Shown: positions 8,011-16,691, numbered from the stretch's first letter. The stretch is DNA of 35,709 bases from Micromonospora sp. ATA32 (GCA_016802835.1 JAEVHO010000006.1:1-35709), one strand, 5' to 3'. Numbers and translations: made by a program. The notes: generated by a model not told the origin, from the sequence alone.

Positions 8011-8060
8011 CGACGGTAGCGTCTGTCGATCTGCTGCGCGACGGAATTAGCACCGGTCGG

Positions 8061-8264
8061 TCAGCGGTCGTCGTCGCCTTCGCCGGCCAGCTCAGGACGG
8101 TGCTTGGCGATCCACTTCTCCACATCCGAGGCGCGCCAGACCTTGCCCTGTTGAAGCTCGGCGATCGGCTCGGGAAACGACCGGTGCGACGTGATGGCGT
8201 AGACACGCTGCCGGCTGATTCCGCCCAGCCGCATCCGGATCTCGTGTGCGCCCATCAGTCGCAT
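8061..8264 (-). CDS. Small AlpA/excisionase-like HTH protein
   Basis: A 67-residue protein beginning MRLMGAHEIRMRLGGISRQR. It reads as a MerR/AlpA-type winged helix: recognition region GGISRQRVYAITSHRSFPEP, then KVWRASDVEKWIAKHRPEL. This layout is typical of excisionases and of small regulators of integrative elements; no integrase is seen here, so it may be a stranded regulator. ATG 8264 is preceded by TACGGT at 8272-8277 with a 7-nt gap, a leaderless arrangement. It is divergent from the orphan gene at 8369, and the region between them contains repeated GTCAAC half-sites, so autoregulation is plausible. Confidence 0.78.
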   Translation of the reverse strand: MRLMGAHEIRMRLGGISRQRVYAITSHRSFPEPIAELQQGKVWRASDVEKWIAKHRPELAGEGDDDR

Positions 8265-8271
8265 ACCCGCG

Positions 8272-8277
8272 ACCGTA
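8272..8277 (-). promoter_or_regulatory. -10 element TACGGT, leaderless HTH gene
   Basis: On the minus strand TACGGT ends 7 nt before ATG 8264. Two TTGACG copies upstream (8303-8298 and 8289-8284) are candidate -35 or operator sequences but neither is ideally spaced. Confidence 0.5.
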
Positions 8278-8283
8278 GGCGCG

Positions 8284-8361
8284 CGTCAACGGTCGCTCGT
8301 CAACTTGTCGCGGAGCAACATGCGCCAGGTTCTTGACGTGTACTGTTGTCATGAGTCAACG
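8284..8361. promoter_or_regulatory. Cluster of GTCAAC/TTGAC half-sites between divergent genes
   Basis: GTCAAC occurs at 8285-8290, 8299-8304 and 8355-8360, and its reverse-complement core TTGAC at 8333-8337. The first two copies are 14 bp apart; the last two lie over the promoter of the plus-strand gene. This looks like an operator array, possibly for the adjacent HTH protein. Confidence 0.4.
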
Positions 8362-8362
8362 T
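8333..8362 (+). promoter_or_regulatory. Promoter TTGACG-18-CAACGT for the orphan gene
   Basis: TTGACG (8333-8338) and CAACGT (8357-8362) are separated by 18 bp; CAACGT ends 6 nt before ATG 8369. This is the best-formed leaderless promoter of the window and decides the start. Confidence 0.5.
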
Positions 8363-8368
8363 ATTGGC

Positions 8369-8775
8369 ATGTTCACGAAGCGCACTGACCTCGTACCCAT
8401 GGCTCCTCGGCATCGCCGGGACCGGCGTCGGCTCTGGCGGGCGCTGTACCTGCGGGTGGTCGTGGCCGTGTCCAGACCGGTGGCGGTCGCGGTGAGCACG
8501 GAACCGCCACCGCACCTGGCGGTGCGTCCGCTCTGGCTCTGCCGGGCCTGCGCGGCGCCGTGGCCCTGCGGGCCGCCCGCCGGCATCTCCGCCGGGAGTA
8601 CGCGCCGGATCGCGTCGGACTCTCGGTCTACCTGGCCGGTGTGTTGTACGAGGCGACCGCCGACCTGCTCGCGCTCGGAACCGAGGTGACACCGAAGGAA
8701 CTGTTCGAGCGCTTCCTTGCCTGGACCCGACCGACCGTTTCCACCGGTACGGCCCGGCGGGCTCCGACGCGGTGA
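8369..8775 (+). CDS. Uncharacterised protein paired with the HTH gene, frameshifted
   Basis: From ATG 8369 the protein reads MFTKRTDLVPMAPRHRRDRR, then a hydrophobic stretch LRVVVAVSRPVAVAVSTEPP and a Cys/Trp-rich motif WLCRACAAPWPCG. The continuation REYAPDRVGLSVYLAGVLYE and ELFERFLAWTRP lies one frame over; one added base near 8571-8576 joins them into about 135 residues. The two Cys pairs (LCRAC and PCG) suggest a small metal or disulfide site. I do not recognise a family with a known function. It is divergent from the AlpA-like gene and shares its regulatory region, the pattern of a small accessory-element module. Confidence 0.6.
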
Positions 8776-8820
8776 ACTCCACCGGATGCTCGGGTTGCGC
8801 GATGTCGCGGTGTCCCAATG

Positions 8821-8848
8821 CGGTGTTGCCGCGACCTGCCGCACACCG
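8821..8848. terminator. Weak hairpin downstream of the sugar operon
   Basis: CGGTGT (8821-8826) pairs with ACACCG (8843-8848) around a 16-nt loop, between the convergent ends of the orphan gene and the LacI gene. It is only a 6-bp stem. Confidence 0.25.
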
Positions 8849-8864
8849 GCCAATGAAGGAGCGC

Positions 8865-9872
8865 TCAGGCCGACTCGCGCAGGACCAGTTCGGTGGGCAG
8901 CACCAGGGCCTGCTCCACGGTCTCCCCGGCGGCGATCCGCAGCAGCTGCCGGGTCATCTGCCGGCCGAGTTCGAGTATCGGCTGGCGGATGGTGGTCAGC
9001 GGCGGCTCGGTATAGGCGGCCGTCTCGATGTCGTCGAAGCCGATCACCGCGACGTCGTCCGGCACGCGCCGCCCGGCCTCGCGGAGCGCCCGCAGGGCGG
9101 CGTGCGCCATCAGGTCGGAGGCGGCGAAGACCGCGTCCAGGTCGGGGTGCTCGGCGAGCAGCTGACGCATCGCCGCCGCCCCGGACTCCCGGGTGAAGTC
9201 CCCGGTCGCCACCAGTTCCGGCAGCCCCGCCTCGGCCACCACGTCGCGGTAGCCCTCGAGCCGCTCGATGCCGGCGACCATGTCCTGCGGCCCGGAGATC
9301 GTGGCGATCCGGCGCCGGCCGCTGTCGATCAGGTGCCGAATGGCCCGGTGCACCCCGCCGACGTGGTCGACGTCGACGTACGGCACCTCCGCGCCGTCGA
9401 GCGGGCGACCGCTGCACACCACCGGGATGCCCAGCCGGGCCAGCCGGCCGGGCAGCGGGTCCTCGCCGTGCAGCGAGGCGAAGAGCACCCCGTCCACGTG
9501 CCGCCCGGTGGTGTACCGCTCCACCCGGTCGTGCCCGGCCGGCGAGCCCGCCAGCATCAGCACCAGCTGCTTGTCCGCCGCCTCCAACTCCTGGGCCGCC
9601 CCCCGGATGATCCCGGGGAAGACCTGGTCGTCGGAGAAGACCCGGGTCGCCGCCTCGGGCAGGACCAGCGCGACCGAGTCGGTCCGCTGGGTGACCAGGC
9701 TGCGGGCGGCCAGGTTCGGCACGTACCCCAGCTCCGCTACCGCCGCGCGGACCGCCTCCTGGATCGGGCCGGCGACGGTGGTGGAGCCGTTCACCACCCG
9801 GGACACGGTCGCCCGGGAGACCCCGGCCCGCCTGGCCACCTCTTCGAGCGTCGGCCGTTGCGCCGTCGTCAT
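8865..9872 (-). CDS. LacI-family repressor of the beta-glucoside operon (CebR-like)
   Basis: About 335 residues. The N-terminal LacI HTH and hinge are clear: [20 protein letters not shown] followed by [16 protein letters not shown] and [16 protein letters not shown]. The rest is a periplasmic-binding-protein-like effector domain ([52 protein letters not shown]). ATG 9872 is preferred because GGAGG lies five bases upstream; a GTG at 9884 is the alternative. It is the last gene of the operon, 19 bases after the GH1 gene. By analogy with Streptomyces CebR it should bind the two palindromes near 14560 and 14608 and be released by cellobiose or a similar disaccharide; the inducer is inferred. Confidence 0.9.
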   Translation of the reverse strand: MTTAQRPTLEEVARRAGVSRATVSRVVNGSTTVAGPIQEAVRAAVAELGYVPNLAARSLVTQRTDSVALVLPEAATRVFSDDQVFPGIIRGAAQELEAADKQLVLMLAGSPAGHDRVERYTTGRHVDGVLFASLHGEDPLPGRLARLGIPVVCSGRPLDGAEVPYVDVDHVGGVHRAIRHLIDSGRRRIATISGPQDMVAGIERLEGYRDVVAEAGLPELVATGDFTRESGAAAMRQLLAEHPDLDAVFAASDLMAHAALRALREAGRRVPDDVAVIGFDDIETAAYTEPPLTTIRQPILELGRQMTRQLLRIAAGETVEQALVLPTELVLRESA

Positions 9873-9891
9873 CGCCGCCTCCACCAGATCG

Positions 9892-11275
9892 TCACAGCCC
9901 GTTGCGGGAGATCACCTCCTGGTACCAGCGGGCGCTCTCCTTCGGTGTGCGTCGCTGGGTCAGGTAGTCGACGTGCACGATCCCGAACCGCTTGCGGTAC
10001 CCCTCGGCCCACTCGAAGTTGTCCAGGAATGACCATACGAGATAGCCCCGCAGGTCCACGCCCCGGGCGATCGCCTCGTGCGCGGCCCGCAGGTGCCCGT
10101 CGAGGTAGGCGACCCGGTCGGTGTCGGACACCCACCCGGTGACGTCCGGGCCTTCGGTGCCGGTCTTGTCGGGGAACGCCGCCCCGTTCTCGGTGATCAG
10201 CATCGGCAGCCCCGGGTAGTCCGTGGCGATCCGCTCCAGCAGCCGGGTCAGCCCGGCCGCCTCGATCATCCAGCCCATGTCGGTCAGCGGCCCGACCGGC
10301 GGCAGGAACTCCACCGCCCCGTCGGTGCCCGGGTACGCGCCCCCCGCCCCCGGCCCCGTCGGCCGGCCCGCCACGTAGGTCGGCTGGTAGTAGTTGATGC
10401 CCAGCAGGTCGATCGGGGCGGCGATCACCTTCTCGTCCCCGTCCCGGATGAACGACGGCCGCACCATCCGGCTCACGTGCTCCAAGCACGTCGTCCGGGT
10501 AGCCGGCGCCGGTCAGCGGGTCGAGGAAGATCCGGTTCTGCAGCCCGTCGACCAGGCGTACCGCGGCGGCGTCGGCGGCGCTCTCCGGGTCCGCGGGGCG
10601 GACGTCGGCCGGGTTGAGGGTGATGCCGACGACCTCCGCGCCGGCCGAGCGCAGCGCCCGGGCCGCCAGGCCGTGCCCGAGCAGCAGATGGTGTACGGCG
10701 GTGAAGGCCGCCCCCGCGTCCTGCTCGCCGGGCGCGTGCACCCCGTTGCCGTACCCCAGGTAGGCCGAGCACCACGGCTCGTTGAGGGTGGTCCAGGTGC
10801 GGACCCGGTCGCCGAGCCGGGCGTACACCGCGGTGGCGTACGTGGCGAGGTGCTCGGCGGTCTCCCGGTTGGTCCAGCCGCCCCGGTCCTGCAACGTCTG
10901 CGGCAGGTCCCAGTGGTAGAGCGTGATGACCGGGTCGATGCCGCGGCGCAGCAGCTCGTCGACCAGGCGGTCGTAGAAGTCCAGCCCGCGCGGGTTGACC
11001 GGGCCGGTGCCGTCGGGCTGGATCCGCGGCCAGGCGACCGAGAAGCGGTACGCCTGAAGCCCCAGCTCCGCCATCAGGGCCACGTCGTCGGCGTACCGGT
11101 GGTAGTGGTCGCAGGCGACGTCGCCGGTGTGTCCCTGGTACACCTTCCCCGGCGTACGGCTGAAGGTGTCCCAGATGGACGGGCCGCGACCGTCGTCGCG
11201 GGCCGCGCCCTCGATCTGGTACGCCGCGGTGGCGGCGCCCCAGACGAAGTTCTCGGGAAATCGGAGATTGCTCAA
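9892..11275 (-). CDS. Family GH1 beta-glucosidase, frameshifted
   Basis: GH1 (BglB/BglC type), about 460 residues. The N-terminal signature [15 protein letters not shown] and acid/base motif TLNEPW are in the first frame; nucleophile motif LITENGAAF and the C-terminal [15 protein letters not shown] are in a second frame. A surplus base in CTTGGAGCAC (about 10484 on the plus strand) separates them; removing it gives [18 protein letters not shown]. Both catalytic glutamates are present. Start is TTG 11275, overlapping the TGA of the upstream permease (TTGA). It should hydrolyse imported cellobiose or aryl/alkyl beta-glucosides in the cytosol. No signal peptide is present, consistent with hydrolysis after uptake. 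Confidence 0.9.
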
Positions 11276-12105
11276 GCCTTGACCGCACCTTCCATGATCC
11301 CGCCGATGATCTGGCGGCCGAACAGGATGAAGACCAGCAGCAGCGGGAGCGTGGCGATGGCCGTTCCGGTGAACACCTGCGACATGTCCTGGTAGTAGCC
11401 GTCGGAGAGCGCCCGCAACGAGAGCTGCACCGTTGGATTCTCGGGGTCGTTGAGCACAGCGTACGGCCAGAGGAAATCGTTCCAGGTGGTCATGAAGGTG
11501 AGCAGCCCCAGCACGGCGGCGGCCGGGCGCAGCGCCGGCAGCACCACGTTCCAGTAGATCCGCGCGGTGCCGCAGCCGTCCATCCGGGCCGCCTCGATCA
11601 ACTCGGTGCTGACCGCCTGGCCGGCGTACTGCCGCATCATGAACACCCCGAACCCGGTGACCAGCGCCGGCACGATCACCGCCGGCAGCCGGTCGTTCCA
11701 GTTCAGTTTCGTCATCAGCAGGTACAACGGGATCACCCCGAGCTGGGTCGGCACCATCATCGTCGCGATGATCACCAGCAGCAGCGCGTTGCGCCCCCGG
11801 AACCGCAGCTTGGCGAAGGCGAACCCGGCCAGCGTGGAGAAGAAGACCACCGAGACCGTCACCGTTCCGGCCACGATCGCCGAGTTGATCAGACCGGTGA
11901 GGAAGTACGCGTCGGTGTTGTCGAAGAGCCGGGCGATGTTCGCGCCCAGATTCCCGCCCGGGGTGACCGGTGGGGGCACCTGCCCCATCGCGTCGCTGGA
12001 CCGGCTGGCCACCACGAACATCCAGTAGATCGGGAAGATCGACAGGAGGGCGGTGACCGCCAGCGCCGCGTAGGTGAGCCGGTTGGCGGACCAGAGCCGG
12101 CTCAC
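11272..12105 (-). CDS. Sugar ABC transporter permease, MalG/CebG-like
   Basis: 277 residues with about six membrane helices, starting at GTG 12105 ([20 protein letters not shown]). The ATPase-contact EAA loop is [20 protein letters not shown] with the following PALRP. The start codon overlaps the stop of the first permease (GTGA), and AAGGAGG lies just upstream, so translation is coupled. The stop overlaps the TTG start of the GH1 gene. It forms the membrane channel together with the preceding permease. No ATPase is encoded in this operon, so a shared MsiK-type ATPase elsewhere in the genome is expected, as in Streptomyces. Confidence 0.92.
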   Translation of the reverse strand: MSRLWSANRLTYAALAVTALLSIFPIYWMFVVASRSSDAMGQVPPPVTPGGNLGANIARLFDNTDAYFLTGLINSAIVAGTVTVSVVFFSTLAGFAFAKLRFRGRNALLLVIIATMMVPTQLGVIPLYLLMTKLNWNDRLPAVIVPALVTGFGVFMMRQYAGQAVSTELIEAARMDGCGTARIYWNVVLPALRPAAAVLGLLTFMTTWNDFLWPYAVLNDPENPTVQLSLRALSDGYYQDMSQVFTGTAIATLPLLLVFILFGRQIIGGIMEGAVKA

Positions 12106-13091
12106 AGGACGTCCTCCTTGCCCGCCCCGCCGCCGAGCCGGCGGAGGATCAGCACGTTGATCGCCGCGACCACCGCGATCAGCGCGAAGAGCAGCCAGGC
12201 GACGGCCGAGCCGTAGCCGAAGTTGTAGTGCGGCGCGAAGGCGTTCTCGAACATGTACATGGTCACCGTCTGCGATTCGCGTAGCGGCCCGCCACGGATG
12301 GCGTTGGTGCCGGAGTGGAAGAGCCGGGGCTCGGTGAAGAGCTGGAGCCCACCGATGGTGGAGATGATGACGGCGAAGATGATCGTCGGCTTGAGCAGCG
12401 GGACGGTGATCGACCAGAACTGCCGGGACCGGTTGGCGCCGTCGATGGAGGCGGACTCGTACAGGTCGCGCGGGATGGCCTGCATGGCGGCCAGGAAGAT
12501 CAGCGCGTTGTAACCGGTCCACCGCCAGTCGACCATGGCCGAGATGGCCACCCAGGAGGCGACCCGGTTCGACTTCCAGTCGATCCCGCCGATCCCGACC
12601 ACGTCGAGCAGCCAGTTGACCATGCCGAACTCGCGGCCGAAGAGTACGGCGAAGACGATGGCCACGGCGGCGGTCGAGGTGACGTTGGGGATCAGCACGG
12701 CCATCCGCCAGGTGGTGCGCGCCCGGAGTTGGCGGTTGAGCAGGTTGGCCAGCCAGAGCGCGGCGAGCAGCTGCGGCACGGTGGAGATGACGAAGATGCC
12801 GAGGGTGTTGACGACCGCGTGCCAGAAGTCGGGATCGGCCATCAGCTGGGTGTAGTTCCGCGCGCCGACGAAGGGGTGGTCGGAGCCGAGCAGGTCCCAG
12901 TCGTGCAGCGACACCCAGAAGGTGTACGCCAGCGGGTAGACCCCGAAGACCCCGAAGAGCAGGAAGAACGGGGCGATGTAGAGGTAGGGCGAGTAGCGCG
13001 TGTCGAACCGGCTGAGCCGGACCCTCCCGGCATGCCGGCCGGTACGCGGCCCCGGCAGCACCGGCGGCCGGGCGTCGAGCTGAACAGCCAT
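12102..13091 (-). CDS. Sugar ABC transporter permease, MalF/CebF-like
   Basis: 329 residues. After a short cytosolic N-terminus ([20 protein letters not shown]) come helices such as [20 protein letters not shown] and [20 protein letters not shown]. The EAA loop is present as [20 protein letters not shown] followed by VPLLKP. ATG 13091 is supported by AAAGGAGGG eight bases upstream; the longer open frame to 13166 has no ribosome binding site. A strong stem-loop (13132-13181) separates it from the binding-protein gene, which probably sets the ratio of binding protein to membrane subunits. Confidence 0.92.
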   Translation of the reverse strand: MAVQLDARPPVLPGPRTGRHAGRVRLSRFDTRYSPYLYIAPFFLLFGVFGVYPLAYTFWVSLHDWDLLGSDHPFVGARNYTQLMADPDFWHAVVNTLGIFVISTVPQLLAALWLANLLNRQLRARTTWRMAVLIPNVTSTAAVAIVFAVLFGREFGMVNWLLDVVGIGGIDWKSNRVASWVAISAMVDWRWTGYNALIFLAAMQAIPRDLYESASIDGANRSRQFWSITVPLLKPTIIFAVIISTIGGLQLFTEPRLFHSGTNAIRGGPLRESQTVTMYMFENAFAPHYNFGYGSAVAWLLFALIAVVAAINVLILRRLGGGAGKEDVL

Positions 13092-13131
13092 CGGCCGTCC
13101 CTCCTTTCCGCTCCTCCCCGCTCCCGTCGAT

Positions 13132-13181
13132 CCAGGGCGTTTCGTCGCTGTTCGATCTCCGATCACAGCGATTCGCCCTGG
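13132..13181 (-). promoter_or_regulatory. Long stem-loop between binding-protein and permease genes
   Basis: CCAGGGCG (13132-13139) pairs with CGCCCTGG (13174-13181), and inside it TCGCTGT pairs with ACAGCGA around a 13-nt loop. Such a structure after the first gene of a sugar operon, as in malE-malF, usually stabilises the upstream mRNA or terminates part of the transcripts. Confidence 0.6.
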
Positions 13182-13203
13182 AGCGACGGGGAGTGCGGGA
13201 GGG

Positions 13204-14508
13204 CTACTTGGCGGCGGCCTTCTTGGCGTTCGTCACGGCGTCGGTCCAGCCCTGGGCGGGGTTGCGCTGACCCAGCTCCACCGTGCGGACGGCGTTCTCC
13301 ACCTCGGTGCGGACCGCCTGGTTCTTCGGGCCCATGTAGACCGGCTTCAGGCTCTTCGCCCCGGCGGCGAAGATCTTGCCGACCGGCGCTGCCGAGAAGT
13401 ACGGGTTCGTGGAGCTCGCGATCGCCGGGTCGTCGAGCGCCTGCGGCGACGACGGCAGCGGGCCCTTGGCCTTGAACGCGCCGATCTGACCCTTGGCGCT
13501 GGTCAGGAACTTCGCCAGCTCGATCGCCTCGGCCTGGTGCTTGCCCTGCTTCGGCACCGCCAGGTACGACCCGCCCCAGTTGCCGCCGTTGCCGGGCACC
13601 TGGGCGATGTCCCACTTGCCCTTGGCAGCCGGCCCGGCGTTGCCCTCGATGACGCCGGTCATCCAGGCCGGGCAGGCGATGGTGGCGAACTTGGCCTGCT
13701 TGAAGGCCGAGACCCACTCCTCGGACCAGGCGCCGTACTTGCCGGACAGGCCCGAGTCGATGATGTCCATCGTGGTGTCGTAGGCCTGGCGGACGGCCGG
13801 GTTGCTGTCGACCACCAGGTTGTCGCTGGTGTCGTAGTAGCTGTAGCCCTGCGCGTTGCCGGCGCTCTGCAGCAGGATGGTGTTGAAGGTGTTGGTCGCG
13901 GCATCCAGGAACGACGCCCCGGTGTTCGCCGCCTTGAACTTCTCACCGACCTTGACGTAGTCCTGCCAGGTCGGCCAGAGCTTCGACACGGCGTCCCGCT
14001 CGGTGGGGAGCCCGGCCTTGGCGAACAGGTCGGTGCGGTAGCAGATCGCCATGCCGCCGACATCGGTGCCGAGCCCGATCAGCTGCTTGCCGTCGGCGGT
14101 CATGCCGCCGTTCCACTTCCACTCGAGGAAGTTGCCCTTGAGGTCGGCGGCGCCGTGGTCGAGCAGGTTGACGAAGTTCTGCGGGTTGGCCTTGTACTCG
14201 ACCAGCAGCCCCTCCTCGATGGCGACCACGTCGCCCGCGCCCTTGCCGGCGGCGAGCCACTGGGTGAGCTTCGGCGAGTACTCGTCGAGGTTGCCGCCGG
14301 TGCCCCGCTCGACGATCTTCACGCCGGGGTGGCTGGCCATGTACTCCTGGTAGAGCTGTTCGTAGCCGAACTGGCCGAAGACGTCCACGGTCAGCGTGAC
14401 CGGGCCGTCCGCGGCGGGCTCGTCCCCGCCGCAGCCGGCGGTGGTGAGCAGTGCGGTGGCGGCGACAACGGCAACCGCCGCCATGCGGCGGCGCGCAAAA
14501 AGACCCAT
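13204..14508 (-). CDS. Sugar ABC transporter substrate-binding lipoprotein (CebE-like)
   Basis: 434 residues, family 1 extracellular solute-binding protein. The N-terminus has a positively charged segment (MGLFARRRM), a hydrophobic core and a lipobox LTTAGC with the lipidated cysteine at residue 26, so it is anchored outside the membrane. Typical regions include YRTDLFAKAGLP and the WxxWxx-type hydrophobic binding residues (AWSEEWVSAFKQAKFAT). It is the first gene of the operon. ATG 14508 has only a weak ribosome binding site. Substrate is inferred to be a beta-glucoside oligosaccharide from the linked GH1 enzyme and the CebR-type operators. Confidence 0.9.
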   Translation of the reverse strand: MGLFARRRMAAVAVVAATALLTTAGCGGDEPAADGPVTLTVDVFGQFGYEQLYQEYMASHPGVKIVERGTGGNLDEYSPKLTQWLAAGKGAGDVVAIEEGLLVEYKANPQNFVNLLDHGAADLKGNFLEWKWNGGMTADGKQLIGLGTDVGGMAICYRTDLFAKAGLPTERDAVSKLWPTWQDYVKVGEKFKAANTGASFLDAATNTFNTILLQSAGNAQGYSYYDTSDNLVVDSNPAVRQAYDTTMDIIDSGLSGKYGAWSEEWVSAFKQAKFATIACPAWMTGVIEGNAGPAAKGKWDIAQVPGNGGNWGGSYLAVPKQGKHQAEAIELAKFLTSAKGQIGAFKAKGPLPSSPQALDDPAIASSTNPYFSAAPVGKIFAAGAKSLKPVYMGPKNQAVRTEVENAVRTVELGQRNPAQGWTDAVTNAKKAAAK

Positions 14509-14552
14509 CTCTATTCGGACCTCTCAGGTCGTACGGGTGGTGGGGGGCGTGC

Positions 14553-14570
14553 TGAGAGAGCGCTCTCACG
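14553..14570. promoter_or_regulatory. LacI-type operator 1 of the sugar operon
   Basis: The 12-bp perfect palindrome GAGAGCGCTCTC (14556-14567) has the GAGCGCTC core of CebR/CelR boxes (TGGGAGCGCTCCCA). It lies at the predicted transcription start, between the -10 region and the binding-protein gene. Confidence 0.75.
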
Positions 14571-14572
14571 AA

Positions 14573-14601
14573 AGGGTGGGGGAGGTCACGGTCGATGTCA
14601 A
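14573..14601 (-). promoter_or_regulatory. Promoter of the sugar operon
   Basis: On the minus strand TTGACA (14601-14596) is followed after 17 bp by CACCCT (14578-14573), a weak -10. It is flanked by the two LacI-type palindromes, one against the -35 and one at the start site, which is a good layout for repression. Confidence 0.5.
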
Positions 14602-14616
14602 GAGAGCGCTCTCAGA
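14599..14616. promoter_or_regulatory. LacI-type operator 2 of the sugar operon
   Basis: A second copy of GAGAGCGCTCTC (14602-14613), 46 bp from the first, abuts the upstream edge of the -35 element. Confidence 0.75.
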
Positions 14617-14678
14617 CCGTTACCTGAGAGGCGGTCCGGTGATCCGGGCGCGGCGCGCTTTGGCGCGGTGGGGGTGCG

Positions 14679-15440
14679 TCAGCTGGTGCGGAGGCCGTCG
14701 AGCAGGGTGCGGTCGCCGGTCACGGCCAGGGTGTCGAAGCTGACCCGGCCCCACAGGGCGAGCTCCAGGTCGCTCGCGGTGGCGGCGACCTGCGCCCGGG
14801 CGTGGTGGTCGTCGTGGTCGAAGATGGTGGCGGTGTCGAGCAGGGCCACCCCCTGGCCGCGCAGTCGCAGGTACCACTCCTGGGCGGCGTCGGTGGCGGT
14901 GAGCTGCACGACCCCGTGCCACTGGCCGGGCGTCCGGCGCCGGCCCGCGGGCAGCCAGGTGTCCAGCACCTCGCTCACCCCGTCGGCGGCGAGCTTCGCC
15001 TCGACCGGCTCGCCGGCCGCGATGGCGAGTTGGGCGTCCCACCGGTGGATCGCGGTCTCGTGCGCCATCCGACGCGGCCAGAAGCCGGCCTTCTTCGGCT
15101 GCGGCGCCCAGTTCCACGCCGGGGCCTCCGGGTCGAGCCCGTCGAACAGGTTCATCAGCTGGTCGTACCCGTGCTGCCAGAGCTGGAGCGGGGTGGCGCC
15201 GGCGGGAAGGTCGACGTCCGCCGGGCGGCCCGTCGGCCGGGTGGTGGCGCCTGAGCCGGCGAACGAGTGCACCCAGTGGTAGATCCGGGCGAGGTGCAGG
15301 GTGAGATCGGCGACCGTCCAGCCAGGACAGGACAGCACCGGTGTCTCCGCCGGGGCCTCGGCGACGGCAGCGGCGAACGCCGGCCCCTCCATCCTGAGCG
15401 CGCCGATCCAGAAGTCCTTGGTGCCGTGCAGTCTGCTCAT
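14679..15440 (-). CDS. Mycothiol-dependent maleylpyruvate isomerase family protein
   Basis: 253 residues of the DinB/MDMPI_N fold. The N-terminal part (PGWTVADLTLHLARIYHWVH) and the metal-binding segment MAHETAIHRWDAQLA carry the three histidines expected of the family; a C-terminal MDMPI-like domain follows. Such proteins use or are related to enzymes that use mycothiol, the actinobacterial thiol, for detoxification or isomerisation. The true substrate is unknown. ATG 15440 is supported by GGAGG eight bases upstream. mshA, which starts mycothiol synthesis, is 3 kb away on the other strand but not in the same operon. Confidence 0.82.
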   Translation of the reverse strand: MSRLHGTKDFWIGALRMEGPAFAAAVAEAPAETPVLSCPGWTVADLTLHLARIYHWVHSFAGSGATTRPTGRPADVDLPAGATPLQLWQHGYDQLMNLFDGLDPEAPAWNWAPQPKKAGFWPRRMAHETAIHRWDAQLAIAAGEPVEAKLAADGVSEVLDTWLPAGRRRTPGQWHGVVQLTATDAAQEWYLRLRGQGVALLDTATIFDHDDHHARAQVAATASDLELALWGRVSFDTLAVTGDRTLLDGLRTS

Positions 15441-15495
15441 CGCGATCCTCCAGGGCGACCGGGCCACCAGTGGGTGCCGCGGCTTCCCCTCAGCC

Positions 15496-15501
15496 TAGGG
15501 T
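15496..15501 (+). promoter_or_regulatory. -10 element TAGGGT, leaderless murB
   Basis: TAGGGT ends 7 nt before GTG 15509 and no Shine-Dalgarno sequence is present. Confidence 0.5.
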
Positions 15502-15508
15502 GAAAGGC

Positions 15509-16600
15509 GTGTCAGACGTTAGTGCCCAACCGACAACCGAAGCCGATCCCGCCGACCCGACCACGTTGGCGAGGTACACCACTCTGCGCCTCGGTGGCCC
15601 GGCGGGCCGGCTCGAAACCGCTGCCAGCGCCGAAGAGATCGTACAAAAGGTGCAGGCAGCGCAGCGACGGGACGAGCCGGTCCTCATCCTCGCAGGGGGC
15701 AGCAACGTCGTGATCGGCGACGCCGGCTTCCCCGGCACGGTCGTCCTGGTCCGCTCGCGCGGGCTCACGGTGGTCGCCGAGGACGCCGGGACGGTCACCG
15801 TACGGGTCGAGGCGGGGGAGCCCTGGGACGACCTGGTCGCCACCACCGTCGCCAGCGGTTGGTCCGGGCTGGAGTGCCTCTCCGGCGTCCCCGGCTCCAC
15901 CGGAGCGACCCCGATCCAGAACGTCGGCGCGTACGGCCAGGAGGTCGCCGAGACCATCACCGGCGTCCAGGTGTACGACCGCAGCGACGGCAGCGTGGGC
16001 CGGATCGACGCCGCCGACTGCGGGTTCGCCTACCGGGGCAGCATCTTCAAGTACAGCGACCGCTGGGTGGTGCTCTCGGTCGACTTCCGGCTCGAACGTT
16101 CGCCGATCTCCGGCCCGGTCCGCTACGCCGAGCTGGCCCGCGCGCTCGGGGTCGAGGTCGGTGACCGGGTGCCGCTCGCCGACGCCCGCGCCACGGTGCT
16201 GCGGCTGCGCGCCGGCAAGGGCATGGTGCTCGACGCGGCCGACCCGGACACCTGGTCGGTGGGCTCGTTCTTCACCAACCCCGTGCTGGAACGGTCGGCG
16301 TACGAGCTGCTCCGGGAGCGTGCCGCGGACCTGGGTGAGCCGCCGTCCTGGTTCGGCGCCGGCGATGTGGTCAAGGTCAGCGCCGCCTGGCTGATCGACA
16401 AGGCCGGCTTCGCCAAGGGCCACCCGGGCCCGGAGGGAGTGGCGATCTCCAGCAAGCACACCCTCGCCCTGACCAACCGCTGCGGGGACGCCAGCACCGC
16501 CGCCCTGGTCGAACTGGCCCGGGAGATCCGCGACGCCGTCCACGACCGCTTCGGCGTGACCCTCCACCCCGAGCCCGTCCTCATCAACTGCACCATCTGA
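15509..16600 (+). CDS. murB: UDP-N-acetylenolpyruvoylglucosamine reductase
   Basis: 363 residues. MurB reduces enolpyruvyl-UDP-GlcNAc to UDP-MurNAc with NADPH and FAD in the cytosolic stage of peptidoglycan synthesis. FAD-binding motif ILAGGSNVVIGD is near residues 60-71; GVPGSTGATPIQNVGAYGQE and CGFAYRGSIFK are conserved substrate/FAD regions; the catalytic serine is in VGSFFTNP; the glutamate is in HPEPVLIN at the C-terminus. The presence of the YRGS loop indicates type I MurB. GTG 15509 (MSDVSAQPTT) fits a leaderless promoter. The open frame continues a little upstream without support. It is divergent from the MDMPI-type gene. Confidence 0.95.
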   Translation: MSDVSAQPTTEADPADPTTLARYTTLRLGGPAGRLETAASAEEIVQKVQAAQRRDEPVLILAGGSNVVIGDAGFPGTVVLVRSRGLTVVAEDAGTVTVRVEAGEPWDDLVATTVASGWSGLECLSGVPGSTGATPIQNVGAYGQEVAETITGVQVYDRSDGSVGRIDAADCGFAYRGSIFKYSDRWVVLSVDFRLERSPISGPVRYAELARALGVEVGDRVPLADARATVLRLRAGKGMVLDAADPDTWSVGSFFTNPVLERSAYELLRERAADLGEPPSWFGAGDVVKVSAAWLIDKAGFAKGHPGPEGVAISSKHTLALTNRCGDASTAALVELAREIRDAVHDRFGVTLHPEPVLINCTI

Positions 16601-16624
16601 CCCCCCGCGATCTGACCGCCGGCC

Positions 16625-16691
16625 GATCTTGCACTTCCTGCCCGGGCAAAGCTCTTGAACGCCGCGGAATCAGGGCCCGAGGTGCACGATC
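16625..16691. repeat. Imperfect inverted-repeat intergenic element
   Basis: GATCTTGCACTTC (16625-16637) and GAGGTGCACGATC (16679-16691) are inverted copies with two mismatches, enclosing about 40 bp. It lies between the convergent murB and methyltransferase genes. It could be a REP/MITE-like dispersed repeat or a bidirectional terminator. Confidence 0.45.

Noticed and set aside
9869-10485. Continuation of the first GH1 frame beyond the break as a fused protein
   Set aside because: The continuation is GC-biased nonsense; the other frame carries the conserved GH1 nucleophile motif and C-terminus.
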